DNA of 12,333 bases from an uncultured bacterium (GTDB taxonomy: Bacteria; Hydrogenedentota; Hydrogenedentia; Hydrogenedentales; JAEUWI01): NCBI GenBank assembly GCA_937895305.1, contig CALAXS010000522.1, positions 1 to 12,333 of the forward strand. Reading direction: 5' to 3'. This document shows, in pieces, positions 6,760 through 12,333 of the stretch. Every line of letters begins with the position of its first letter. Position 1 is the first letter of the stretch. Position numbers and translations under genes: made by a program. Below the pieces are notes generated by a model that did not search any database, was not told the DNA's origin, and worked only from the letters and a program-made list of their open reading frames with translations.

Positions 6760-7404
6760 TTATTCAACCCCTTTACCAGTGGGGGGGTCGAAACCGGGAT
6801 CGAGATCGTCTTCGGTTTTTTGATGCTCGGAAGGTGCGGCTGTGTGCTCGGGGGGGATTTCTCTTTGGGTGAGTGGTGCGGAAGGATCTCCTGCGTCGAG
6901 GGTGGCTTCTTCAATCCGATAGAAGAACTTGGTGCCTGGTTCACCGTGGAGGGTGATGCGTCCGTTAATGAGTACGGGTTCGTTATAGACGTAGTCGACT
7001 GTTTCGCCTTCTTTCATTTTTACATAGACCACATCACTGGCGGGGGGCATGCGGCAGAAGTAGCATTCGATAGGCACGGGCAGGACGAGAAACTCTGTCA
7101 TGTTGCGGAACTGGTTAAGGGGTACCATGAAAGCGATGAGGTCTACATGCTGCCCATCGAGGTCGAGGACTTCCTGTTGAAATTTTGCACCACTGCGGAG
7201 GGAGCCTGAAGTGTCCATGAGCTTGCGCCAGGGTAATAAGGGCAGCCCCATGCTATCCCGTGTCCGTTCGGCGGCCATACGCATGGTCTCGTACTTTTTC
7301 CAGAGATCGGCACGGCTGAGGTTGTAGTTCATGAAGGCGATGGCGGCCACTACAATAATGACACCGCCGAGGGCGATGAGGTCTCTTTTAACGCGACGTC
7401 GCAT
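6760..7404 (-). CDS. Membrane-anchored DUF3299 protein of the ABC system
   Basis: This 214-residue protein has one N-terminal membrane segment (about 9-26) after a basic start (MRRRVKR), so most of it is probably periplasmic. Residues about 80-135 carry the DUF3299 pattern: a V.L..FMVPL core, TEFLVLP, then a C-x-x-C pair (C114, C117) followed by MPPASDVVYVKM. Residues 143-170 look like a further small beta domain. The tail from about 180 is acidic, proline-rich and low in complexity. DUF3299 proteins are commonly encoded with an FtsX-type permease and LolD-like ATPase, as here. In Vibrio such a set belongs to the zinc-regulated zrg operon. The biochemical role is unknown. AAGGAA lies just before the ATG. 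A 224-base gap with a repeat separates it from the permease gene. Confidence 0.75.
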   Translation of the reverse strand: MRRRVKRDLIALGGVIIVVAAIAFMNYNLSRADLWKKYETMRMAAERTRDSMGLPLLPWRKLMDTSGSLRSGAKFQQEVLDLDGQHVDLIAFMVPLNQFRNMTEFLVLPVPIECYFCRMPPASDVVYVKMKEGETVDYVYNEPVLINGRITLHGEPGTKFFYRIEEATLDAGDPSAPLTQREIPPEHTAAPSEHQKTEDDLDPGFDPPTGKGVE

Positions 7405-7464
7405 GCTAATTCCTTAACTTCCTATATTGCTGACAAAAATATAATAAAATCAAACTTAATATAC

Positions 7465-7509
7465 CACGTCATTGCCACGTCTCGCTTGCGCTCGTCTCGC
7501 AATGACGTG
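7465..7509. repeat. Palindromic intergenic repeat unit
   Basis: A 45-base element is bounded by perfect 11-bp inverted repeats, CACGTCATTGC and GCAATGACGTG. Its interior carries ACGTCTCGCTTGCGCTCGTC. The core ATTGCCACG...CGCAATGACG is shared with the double element at 11256-11345. It lies in the 224-base gap (7405-7628) between permease and DUF3299 genes. The rest of that gap is AT-rich, and I see nothing else in it except a 7-bp hairpin over the permease stop (7614-7630). Confidence 0.75.
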
Positions 7510-7628
7510 TTAAGCTGAAGTCTTGCTATTGAAATATGGCAGTTTTTATTTATTCTCAGTCCTATCGGGAGTGTGTTTGCTTTTATATTGGACAAGTGCG
7601 ACTTCCTATTGCAAACCGGTGCTACCGG

Positions 7629-8972
7629 TTACCGATCGGCGAGGTCGTCGGCGATATCGGTGTTGTAGGCCTGCCATGCGGGGAGGATACCGGCGATGAG
7701 GCCGACGAGTCCAACGGTGCAGAAGGCGTTGATTTCTTCAAAAGTTATCCCGAAGGGGGTAATGACGAATCCGTAATCACGGGCGAGGACGATGCCGACC
7801 ATGGCGGTGATGGTCTGGCCGATGAACCAGCCGCTGATGATGCCGAGAATGGTGACGAGGAAGGCCTCGATAAGTACGGCACCGAAGATTTCGTAGGCTG
7901 ATGCGCCGAGGGCGCGCATGATGGCGAGGTCGCGTTTGCGTTGGAGGATGGAGAGGTAGAGGCCGATGAGGATGCTGAGTGCGGAGATGACGACGACGAG
8001 ATAGCCTACGGCCATCATCATGGCTTTGGCAGGTTTGAGGATTTTCTCGAAGAAGATGGCGATTTCGTCGATGGGCACGGCACCGTTGTAGGAGCCCAGT
8101 TCGTCGAGGTGTTCCCGGTATTGGAGGCGGTAGGCCGGGCTGTGGAACTGGATGAGTACGGCGGTGACTTCAGCATCGGGTGCTGCATGAAATTCGTCTG
8201 TGAGGGATTCTTCTTCTCCATGGTCATGGTTGTGATCGTGGGTATGATCTGCATCATGGTCGTGTGTATCCGCTTCTTCTACATGGGTATCTGCTTCATC
8301 ATCATGGTCAGCGTGGGCATTCCATACAGAGTCGAGGGTGACGTAGATGGCGTTGTCAAAGGGTGAGTTGGAGGGCGCGAGGATACCGACGACGGTGTAG
8401 GGCATGTTGGCGTGGTCTTCGAGTTTGAGGGAATCGGGCAGTTCGATCATGCCATGGTTACCCACGAAGGTTTGGCCCACTTTAAGGTTGCCGTGTATTG
8501 CGGCGGAGTAGCCAACCACCGCTTCCATGGGTTTTTCGAAGTACTGCCCCTCGGAGAGGGCATAGGGTGATTTTTCTTCTTCGGTGACGGGATGTTTCCA
8601 GGTGTGGTTCATGAGGCTGCGGGTGGTGCCGATGATGCGGAAGCCCTGGTAGGAATCGCCCATGCTGATGGGGAATGCGGCAGCAACGTACTCGGTGTCG
8701 TTTTTAAATTTGAGGTAGTCGCTGTACTTGATGTTGCCCACGGGGCTGTCCATGAAGTAGACGCTGCTGAGTACGAGCTGGAGGCGACTGCCGTTGGCGC
8801 CGATGACGTAGTCGAAGGCCTGGCCTTCTTCTTCAAAACGTTTTTGGGTTTCAGCACGGAGGGTAAGCACGGCGGAGATGAGGCCCACGGCGAGACCGAC
8901 GGAGAGGATGGTGAGGACGGTGGTGAGTTTCCGGTTCCAGAGGTAGGACCAGGCGATGTGCCAGATGCTCAT
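7629..8972 (-). CDS. FtsX/MacB-type ABC permease with His-rich loop
   Basis: This is a 447-residue inner-membrane permease with the four-segment FtsX/LolCE/MacB layout. There is one segment at about 17-38, a large periplasmic domain (40-315), then three segments at about 318-342, 362-392 and 415-433. RKRDLAIMRALGAS at 345-358 is the usual cytoplasmic loop that contacts the ATPase. The periplasmic domain holds a His/Asp/Glu stretch at 220-251 with ten histidines in 32 residues, including HDHNHDH-like runs. This is not part of ordinary Lol or Mac permeases and suggests metal binding. Its ATG overlaps the ATPase stop (ATGA), so the two are translationally coupled. Such permeases usually work mechanically on periplasmic partners or extract lipoproteins rather than form channels. 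The link to zinc is inference from the loop and the DUF3299 neighbour. Confidence 0.88.
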   Translation of the reverse strand: MSIWHIAWSYLWNRKLTTVLTILSVGLAVGLISAVLTLRAETQKRFEEEGQAFDYVIGANGSRLQLVLSSVYFMDSPVGNIKYSDYLKFKNDTEYVAAAFPISMGDSYQGFRIIGTTRSLMNHTWKHPVTEEEKSPYALSEGQYFEKPMEAVVGYSAAIHGNLKVGQTFVGNHGMIELPDSLKLEDHANMPYTVVGILAPSNSPFDNAIYVTLDSVWNAHADHDDEADTHVEEADTHDHDADHTHDHNHDHGEEESLTDEFHAAPDAEVTAVLIQFHSPAYRLQYREHLDELGSYNGAVPIDEIAIFFEKILKPAKAMMMAVGYLVVVISALSILIGLYLSILQRKRDLAIMRALGASAYEIFGAVLIEAFLVTILGIISGWFIGQTITAMVGIVLARDYGFVITPFGITFEEINAFCTVGLVGLIAGILPAWQAYNTDIADDLADR

Positions 8973-9631
8973 CGTTCTACCTCCGAGACGAGACCGAGGC
9001 AGTCGAAGACTTCGGGAAGGCGTTCGGCGGTGGGTCGGTCATGGGTCACCATGAGGAGGGTGACTTTTTCTTCGGTACACATTTCGAGGAGGAGGTCCAT
9101 GGTGGCTGCGGCGTTTTTCGGGTCGAGGCTGCCGGTGGGTTCGTCGGCCACAATGAGTTTTTGCTTGTTGGCGAGGGCGCGGGCAATGGCCACGCGTTGC
9201 TGCTCGCCTACGCTCATGGTTTTGGGCTTGGCGTGAATGCGATGGGCGAGGCCCACGCGTTCGAGGATGTGGGTGGCGCGGTCCTTCCATTCCTTGTCGG
9301 GAATGGTGTCGCTGAAGCGCATGCCCAGCATAACGTTCTGGAGGGCGGTGAAAGGCGCGAGCAAGTTGAAGGTCTGGAAAACGAAGCCGAGGTGTTCGCC
9401 GCGAAACCGGTCCAGTTCGCCTTCGCTGAGTTTGATGAGGTCGAGGCCGTCCACGGAAATGGAGCCACTGTCGGGGCGGAGCAGGCCGGAGATGAGGTTG
9501 AGGAGGGTGCTTTTTCCGCAGCCGCTGGGACCCCAGAGGGCCATGTGGGCACCGGGCTGCACGTGGAAGTGCTTGCAGTGGAATTCTACGCCGGGCCCGA
9601 GCTTGCGCCGTACCTCGTCCAATGTGACCAT
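8969..9631 (-). CDS. LolD/MacB-like ABC transporter ATPase
   Basis: This is the 220-residue cytoplasmic ATPase for the overlapping permease. It has Walker A GPSGCGKST at 34-42, Q-loop Q86 (VFQTFNLL), Walker B LIVADEP at 159-165, D-loop SLD at 168-170 and switch His197 (VTHD). The signature is MSVGEQQR at 139-146 in place of LSGGQQQR or LSGGERQR, with one Gly changed to Val; the serine and second glycine remain, so activity is expected. Length and the FNLLAPFTALQNV segment fit the LolD/MacB/FtsE group. It is the first gene of the set. The ATG at 9631 has AGGAG about 12 bases upstream, a long spacing. A weak promoter may lie at 9713-9741. Confidence 0.9.
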   Translation of the reverse strand: MVTLDEVRRKLGPGVEFHCKHFHVQPGAHMALWGPSGCGKSTLLNLISGLLRPDSGSISVDGLDLIKLSEGELDRFRGEHLGFVFQTFNLLAPFTALQNVMLGMRFSDTIPDKEWKDRATHILERVGLAHRIHAKPKTMSVGEQQRVAIARALANKQKLIVADEPTGSLDPKNAAATMDLLLEMCTEEKVTLLMVTHDRPTAERLPEVFDCLGLVSEVER

Positions 9632-9674
9632 AATAAACCTGTACTCCTGTTCCGCTGCACACGGGAACTGCTAT

Positions 9675-9686
9675 ATCCTACAGGAT
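9675..9686. promoter_or_regulatory. Palindrome in the ABC operon leader
   Basis: ATCCT, two bases, AGGAT forms a perfect 5-bp inverted repeat 44-55 bases upstream of the ATPase start. It is downstream of the candidate promoter, a place where a repressor could bind. It does not resemble the Zur box I know from Proteobacteria. It could be chance. Confidence 0.25.
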
Positions 9687-9712
9687 TTAGCCCTTGTGGC
9701 AGGGGACATAAG

Positions 9713-9741
9713 AGTGTATCCCATCTCGGGGCAGGGTGCAA
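9713..9741 (-). promoter_or_regulatory. Weak candidate promoter of the ABC operon
   Basis: On the minus strand TTGCAC (9741-9736), 17 bases and TACACT (9718-9713) lie about 80 bases before the ATPase start. The match is three and four of six bases, so this is tentative. The rest of 9742-9823 shows nothing recognisable. Confidence 0.3.
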
Positions 9742-9823
9742 GCAGGGAGGGAGATTGATTGGGTGTTGCGTCTTTAACACTTGGGATTAGCCATCGTGTA
9801 AAGAGAGATCGCCTAAGCACCCT

Positions 9824-9862
9824 GTCATCGCGAGCGAAATGAAGTGTAGCGTGGTGATTTCC
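9824..9862. repeat. Diverged intergenic repeat unit
   Basis: The stretch beginning GTCATCGCGAGCG and ending GCGTGGTGATTTCC has the order and spacing of the repeat units at 7465 and 11305 (GTCATTGCGA ... GTGGCAATCTC), with several substitutions. It looks like an old copy in the gap between the glycosyltransferase and ABC genes. Confidence 0.5.
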
Positions 9863-9883
9863 GAGGCAGAGCCCCGGTGTATG

Positions 9884-9908
9884 CGTTCCCACGCGGAGCA
9901 TGGGAACG
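9884..9908. repeat. Hairpin repeat after the glycosyltransferase gene
   Basis: CGTTCCCACGC, a 3-base loop and GCATGGGAACG form an 11-bp stem. The one imperfect position becomes a G-U pair in minus-strand RNA. It lies nine bases beyond the glycosyltransferase stop and is typical of GTTCCCACGC-type intergenic palindromes. It has no T run but could slow polymerase or protect the 3' end of the miaA-glycosyltransferase message. Confidence 0.6.
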
Positions 9909-9917
9909 AGGGAATGC

Positions 9918-11195
9918 TTATAGCTTGCGAAGTTGGTTGAGCAAGGCAGTCTGGGCTGTTAAATCCTGGTTCAGGTTGTTGTCTGTCTGCACAGCAGGGG
10001 ATTCATCCAGTCGTTTTAACAGGGTCCTGATGGCCTCGAACATGGGTGCATCGGGGTGGGTGGTGTCGCGGAGGTGGTGGATGAGTTTGAGGGTGCGGAA
10101 GCCGTCGAAGCAGCGGTGGAAGTGTCGGGTTAGCTGGTCCTTGTTTTTTGATTGTGCCTGAATTTTGCCCCAGGCGGGGGCAAATTGTTGGGTGGTAAGG
10201 AAGGTGGCGAGTTCCGGGTGGATGGCGTGGGCGTTTGCGAGGAGGGCTTCGCCTGAGCGGTCTATGTGTTTTTGTGCTGTTGCGAGCCACTGTCGGAGTA
10301 TGGCGTAGGATTCGGGATGGTAGAGGCGGTATTCGTCTTGTTCTGCGTCGAGAAAGCGCTGGACGCGACGTCCTGTGCCGAAGGGCACACGGTGGGACGC
10401 ACGGCCGGAGGGATGGACGGTGGTGCCGGGGACGCGTTCGACTTTGCCCGTTTTGGTGAGTTGTTGGAGGAAGTAGAAGTCTTCCCCGGCCTGGCGACGG
10501 TTCATGCCTGAGATTGCGACATAGGCTTCGATGGTGCAGGCCATGGCGGAGCCGATGGCGTGGTAGCCGTAGGGGGAGCCTGCCCATTGGAGGCTGAGGG
10601 CATGGTAGCGGAGAAAGAATTCGTAGCAGAGGATGGCGGCTTGTTCGGAGGCTGTGCCTTCCATGGGATGTGCGTAGGGGAGAATGCCTGCCCAGCGCCC
10701 CGGTGCGTCGAAAAACGCATGGAGTGCAGTGAGATAGTCCGGGTCAACGCGGGTATCGGCATCGAGGCAGATGATGGGGGCGTTGGTGTGACCCTGGTAG
10801 TGGAGGAGTTTTAGTGCCCAGTCCATCCCGAGTTTACGGGCCAGGCCCACGCCTTCTTTCGGGGGGAATTCCTGACCGGATGATGATGCATCAATCCATG
10901 CGATGGCGAGGGTAGCCTGGTCCCATGCCTGCAGTGCGCTCAATGTTTGTTGGTTCGCTTGTATATCGGTGGATACAGCATGGTCTGTATCGTGGTTATT
11001 TACGACGATGATGACCAGAGTTTCAGAAGCGTCTTTGCATGCAGCGAGGTCGTTGAGGGTGTTCAGGACACCGGGATATTCGCCGAGGGCAGGAATGACG
11101 ATGATGGATTTGCATGGGTGGGTAAAGGCCCCTTCCATGGGCCAAGTGCTAAAGTCTGTGCGCTTGTCGAGGTAACGTTGAATGGCTTTACTCAT
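9918..11195 (-). CDS. Soluble family 2 (GT-A) glycosyltransferase
   Basis: This 425-residue protein has no signal peptide or membrane segment. The first half is a GT-A fold: IIVIPALGEYPG at 31-42, VIIVVNN at 61-67, then GVGLARKLGMDWAL at 115-128. The metal/nucleotide-sugar DxD follows as LDADTRVDPDYL at 144-155. SAMACTIEAYVAISGMNRRQAGEDFYF at about 216-242, with GED in the acceptor/catalytic place, and VHPSGRASHRVPFGTG at 260-274 complete the domain. Residues from about 290 are mostly helical and not recognisable. It would transfer a sugar from a nucleotide sugar in the cytoplasm; donor and acceptor cannot be read. Its ATG overlaps the stop of the 63-codon ORF (ATGA), and only a weak GGA lies upstream. 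Translation probably depends on coupling to the upstream reading frames. Confidence 0.82.
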   Translation of the reverse strand: MSKAIQRYLDKRTDFSTWPMEGAFTHPCKSIIVIPALGEYPGVLNTLNDLAACKDASETLVIIVVNNHDTDHAVSTDIQANQQTLSALQAWDQATLAIAWIDASSSGQEFPPKEGVGLARKLGMDWALKLLHYQGHTNAPIICLDADTRVDPDYLTALHAFFDAPGRWAGILPYAHPMEGTASEQAAILCYEFFLRYHALSLQWAGSPYGYHAIGSAMACTIEAYVAISGMNRRQAGEDFYFLQQLTKTGKVERVPGTTVHPSGRASHRVPFGTGRRVQRFLDAEQDEYRLYHPESYAILRQWLATAQKHIDRSGEALLANAHAIHPELATFLTTQQFAPAWGKIQAQSKNKDQLTRHFHRCFDGFRTLKLIHHLRDTTHPDAPMFEAIRTLLKRLDESPAVQTDNNLNQDLTAQTALLNQLRKL

Positions 11196-11383
11196 TCGCA
11201 GTATCCAACAATGTGGCTTTGCTCGTTGTTCTTAATGGGGTGAGTTGTTGCGAGCAAGAGATTGCCGCGTCGGCGGAGCCTCCTCGCAATGACGTGTATA
11301 GTCGCGTCATTGCGAACCGAGTGGAGCGAGGTGTGGCAATCTCTTGGTCCGAATGATTTGATGTGCGTGGTATTTTTACTCAT
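11192..11383 (-). CDS. 63-codon ORF created by repeat insertion between miaA and the glycosyltransferase
   Basis: This open frame starts MSKNTTHIKSFG and ends HIVGYCE. It fills the whole stretch between miaA and the glycosyltransferase and overlaps both by ATGA. A good Shine-Dalgarno (GAGGA, in the last codons of miaA) lies about six bases before its ATG. Its middle (HVIARRLRRRGNLLL) is simply the translation of the palindromic repeat at 11256-11345, and it resembles no functional domain. It may be translated only as a bridge that carries ribosomes to the glycosyltransferase start. Whether a stable peptide results is unknown. It could also be a fortuitous frame. Confidence 0.45.
   Translation of the reverse strand: MSKNTTHIKSFGPRDCHTSLHSVRNDATIHVIARRLRRRGNLLLATTHPIKNNEQSHIVGYCE
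11256..11345. repeat. Double palindromic repeat (BIME-like) in the miaA-glycosyltransferase gap
   Basis: Two inverted copies of a unit of about 40 bases face each other. AAGAGATTGCC (11256-11266) and GGCAATCTCTT (11335-11345) are the outer ends. GCAATGACG (11286-11294) and CGTCATTGC (11305-11313) are the inner ends, with a 10-base centre between them. The right half matches the fragment at 1-22, and the inner ends match the element at 7465-7509. Confidence 0.85.
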
Positions 11384-12300
11384 TCGGTTCCTCGTAGTTG
11401 TGCGAGGGCCAGGGGCAATGCGCCTTCGGATACCCAGTGTATTTTTGTACCTTTGCGTTCCATGCGTCGGAACCAGGTTTCTTGTCGCTTGGCGAATTGG
11501 TGGATGGCAGCGTTGAGTTTTTGGGTGCAGTCGTTTTTGTTGTTGATTTTGCCTTGGAGGAGCTGGCTGATGAATCGGTATTCGAGGCCGAGGAATTCGA
11601 GGCGTTCCCAGGAGTAGCCTGTAGCGTGGAGCGCCTCCACTTCTTCGATGAGGCCGTTGTCCATACGTTCTTTCAGTCGGATGGTGATTCGCTGGCGGAG
11701 GATAGTGCGATCCCATTGGATGCCGAGGACCTGGGGACGAATGTCGGGTGCGGGTGGTGGGGGATGTTTTTCGCTATAGACGGCAATCTCGATGGCGCGT
11801 ATGGTGCGGTCCCGATCCAGGGTATCGGTCTGGTTGTGGAGATTGGGCTTTGCGCGCTTTAGTTGTTTTAGTAGCGCCACTTCATCGAGGTTGTTGAGTT
11901 CTTCACGTAATGCAGGATTTGCCGGGGCATCAACCATGCGGTAGCCCTGGAGGACGGCTTCGAGGTAGAGTCCCGTACCACCCACGATGATGGGGAGGGG
12001 GCCGCGTTTGTGGATATGGGACCAGGCGGCGTAGCAGTCTTGTTGAAAACGGAAGAGGTTGTATTCTTCTTCGAGGGTTACGATGTCAATGAGGTGGTAG
12101 GGGACGGGGCTGCCGCCTTCATTGTATTCGGAGAGGTCTTTTCCGGAACCGATGTCGAGACCTTTGTAGACCTGGCGAGAATCGGCACTGAGTATTTCGC
12201 CGCCGAGGGTACGGGCGAGTTGTATGCCGAGAGTGGTTTTACCGCTGGCGGTGGGGCCTAGAATAACGAGGGTATTGGGGGAGGTCTGGGTCATGGGCAT
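11380..12300 (-). CDS. miaA: tRNA dimethylallyltransferase
   Basis: MiaA transfers a dimethylallyl group to N6 of A37 in tRNAs that read codons starting with U, which includes the tRNA-Ser in this window. At 306 residues it is of normal length. The P-loop GPTASGKT is at 15-22, the substrate motif DSRQVYKGLDIGSGKDL at 40-56, GGTGLY at about 107-112, and FAKRQETWFRRMER near the C-terminus. GSGKDL and the LEFLGLEYRF segment mark the shorter branch typical of Bacteroidota and similar groups rather than the E. coli type (GTAKP). The start may be either ATG of MPM (12300 or 12294), and no clear ribosome binding site is seen for either. Its last codons hold the Shine-Dalgarno for the next frame. The 33 bases above it show nothing more. 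Confidence 0.95.
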   Translation of the reverse strand: MPMTQTSPNTLVILGPTASGKTTLGIQLARTLGGEILSADSRQVYKGLDIGSGKDLSEYNEGGSPVPYHLIDIVTLEEEYNLFRFQQDCYAAWSHIHKRGPLPIIVGGTGLYLEAVLQGYRMVDAPANPALREELNNLDEVALLKQLKRAKPNLHNQTDTLDRDRTIRAIEIAVYSEKHPPPPAPDIRPQVLGIQWDRTILRQRITIRLKERMDNGLIEEVEALHATGYSWERLEFLGLEYRFISQLLQGKINNKNDCTQKLNAAIHQFAKRQETWFRRMERKGTKIHWVSEGALPLALAQLRGTE

Positions 12301-12333
12301 AGAAAAGGCGGGGCAAGGGCCCCACCTCGAATT

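Larger units (their letters stand above)
11187..11386. repeat. 12-bp direct repeats bracketing the insert at the miaA junction
   Basis: TTTACTCATTCG occurs at 11187-11198 and again at 11375-11386, 188 bases apart. On the minus strand each copy reads CGAATGAGTAAA and contains a stop/start overlap. One is the miaA stop with the start of the 63-codon ORF; the other is that ORF's stop with the glycosyltransferase start. The arrangement looks like a target-site duplication around an inserted element. Confidence 0.7.

Noticed and set aside
7614..7630. Hairpin AACCGGT-GCT-ACCGGTT over the permease stop as a terminator
   Set aside because: There is no T run on the minus strand and the loop is only three bases. 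It is noted as a palindrome but not called a terminator.
9041..9790. Plus-strand open frame antisense to the ABC ATPase
   Set aside because: It mirrors the ATPase coding sequence, has no recognisable motif and runs into non-coding leader DNA.
11192..11716. Longer version of the 63-codon ORF reaching back into miaA
   Set aside because: The upstream part is out of frame with miaA inside its conserved C-terminal region. Only the part from the ATG at 11383 has a Shine-Dalgarno and the overlap logic.

Overview
This window looks like a piece of a chromosome from an uncultured, probably Gram-negative bacterium. A cell-surface lipoprotein built from FxxN/GGG[MI] beta-helix repeats, a MiaA of the shorter 'GSGKDL' type, and an FtsX-type permease with a DUF3299 protein are a mix often met in Planctomycetota, Hydrogenedentota and related groups. 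That placement is a guess from protein style, not a measurement. Most genes are ordinary chromosomal ones, and no integrase, transposase, phage gene or CRISPR array is visible.

Layout. On the left, a plus-strand beta-helix lipoprotein gene (161-1678) converges on a minus-strand exported GH5 glycosidase of endoglycoceramidase type (1720-3288). Upstream of that is a minus-strand FAD-dependent amine/amino-acid oxidoreductase (3388-4776). The middle (4850-5410) holds two tandem plus-strand genes for 49- and 46-residue hydrophobic proteins that are clear paralogues of each other. Each has its own Shine-Dalgarno and a matching upstream element, and the pair ends at a strong hairpin terminator. That hairpin also sits just behind a minus-strand tRNA-Ser(GGA) gene with a very good promoter. 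Right of it, all on the minus strand, come galE (5569-6564), a membrane-anchored DUF3299 protein (6760-7404), an FtsX-type permease with a histidine-rich periplasmic loop overlapping its ABC ATPase (7629-9631), a family 2 glycosyltransferase (9918-11195), a 63-codon ORF (11192-11383) and miaA (11380-12300).

How the genes work together. The ATPase, permease and DUF3299 protein form a recognisable set that resembles the Zur-regulated zinc-linked ABC system (zrg) of Vibrio. The ten-histidine loop in the permease supports a metal link, but no periplasmic binding protein is present here. GalE would supply UDP-galactose for surface polysaccharide. The glycosyltransferase next to miaA has no identifiable acceptor.

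Two places deserve most attention. One is the small-protein pair, which I cannot place in any known family. The other is the miaA-glycosyltransferase junction. There a palindromic repeat of a family seen elsewhere in the window seems to have been inserted with duplication of 12 bp spanning an ATGA stop/start overlap. The result is a new ORF joined by ATGA overlaps at both ends.
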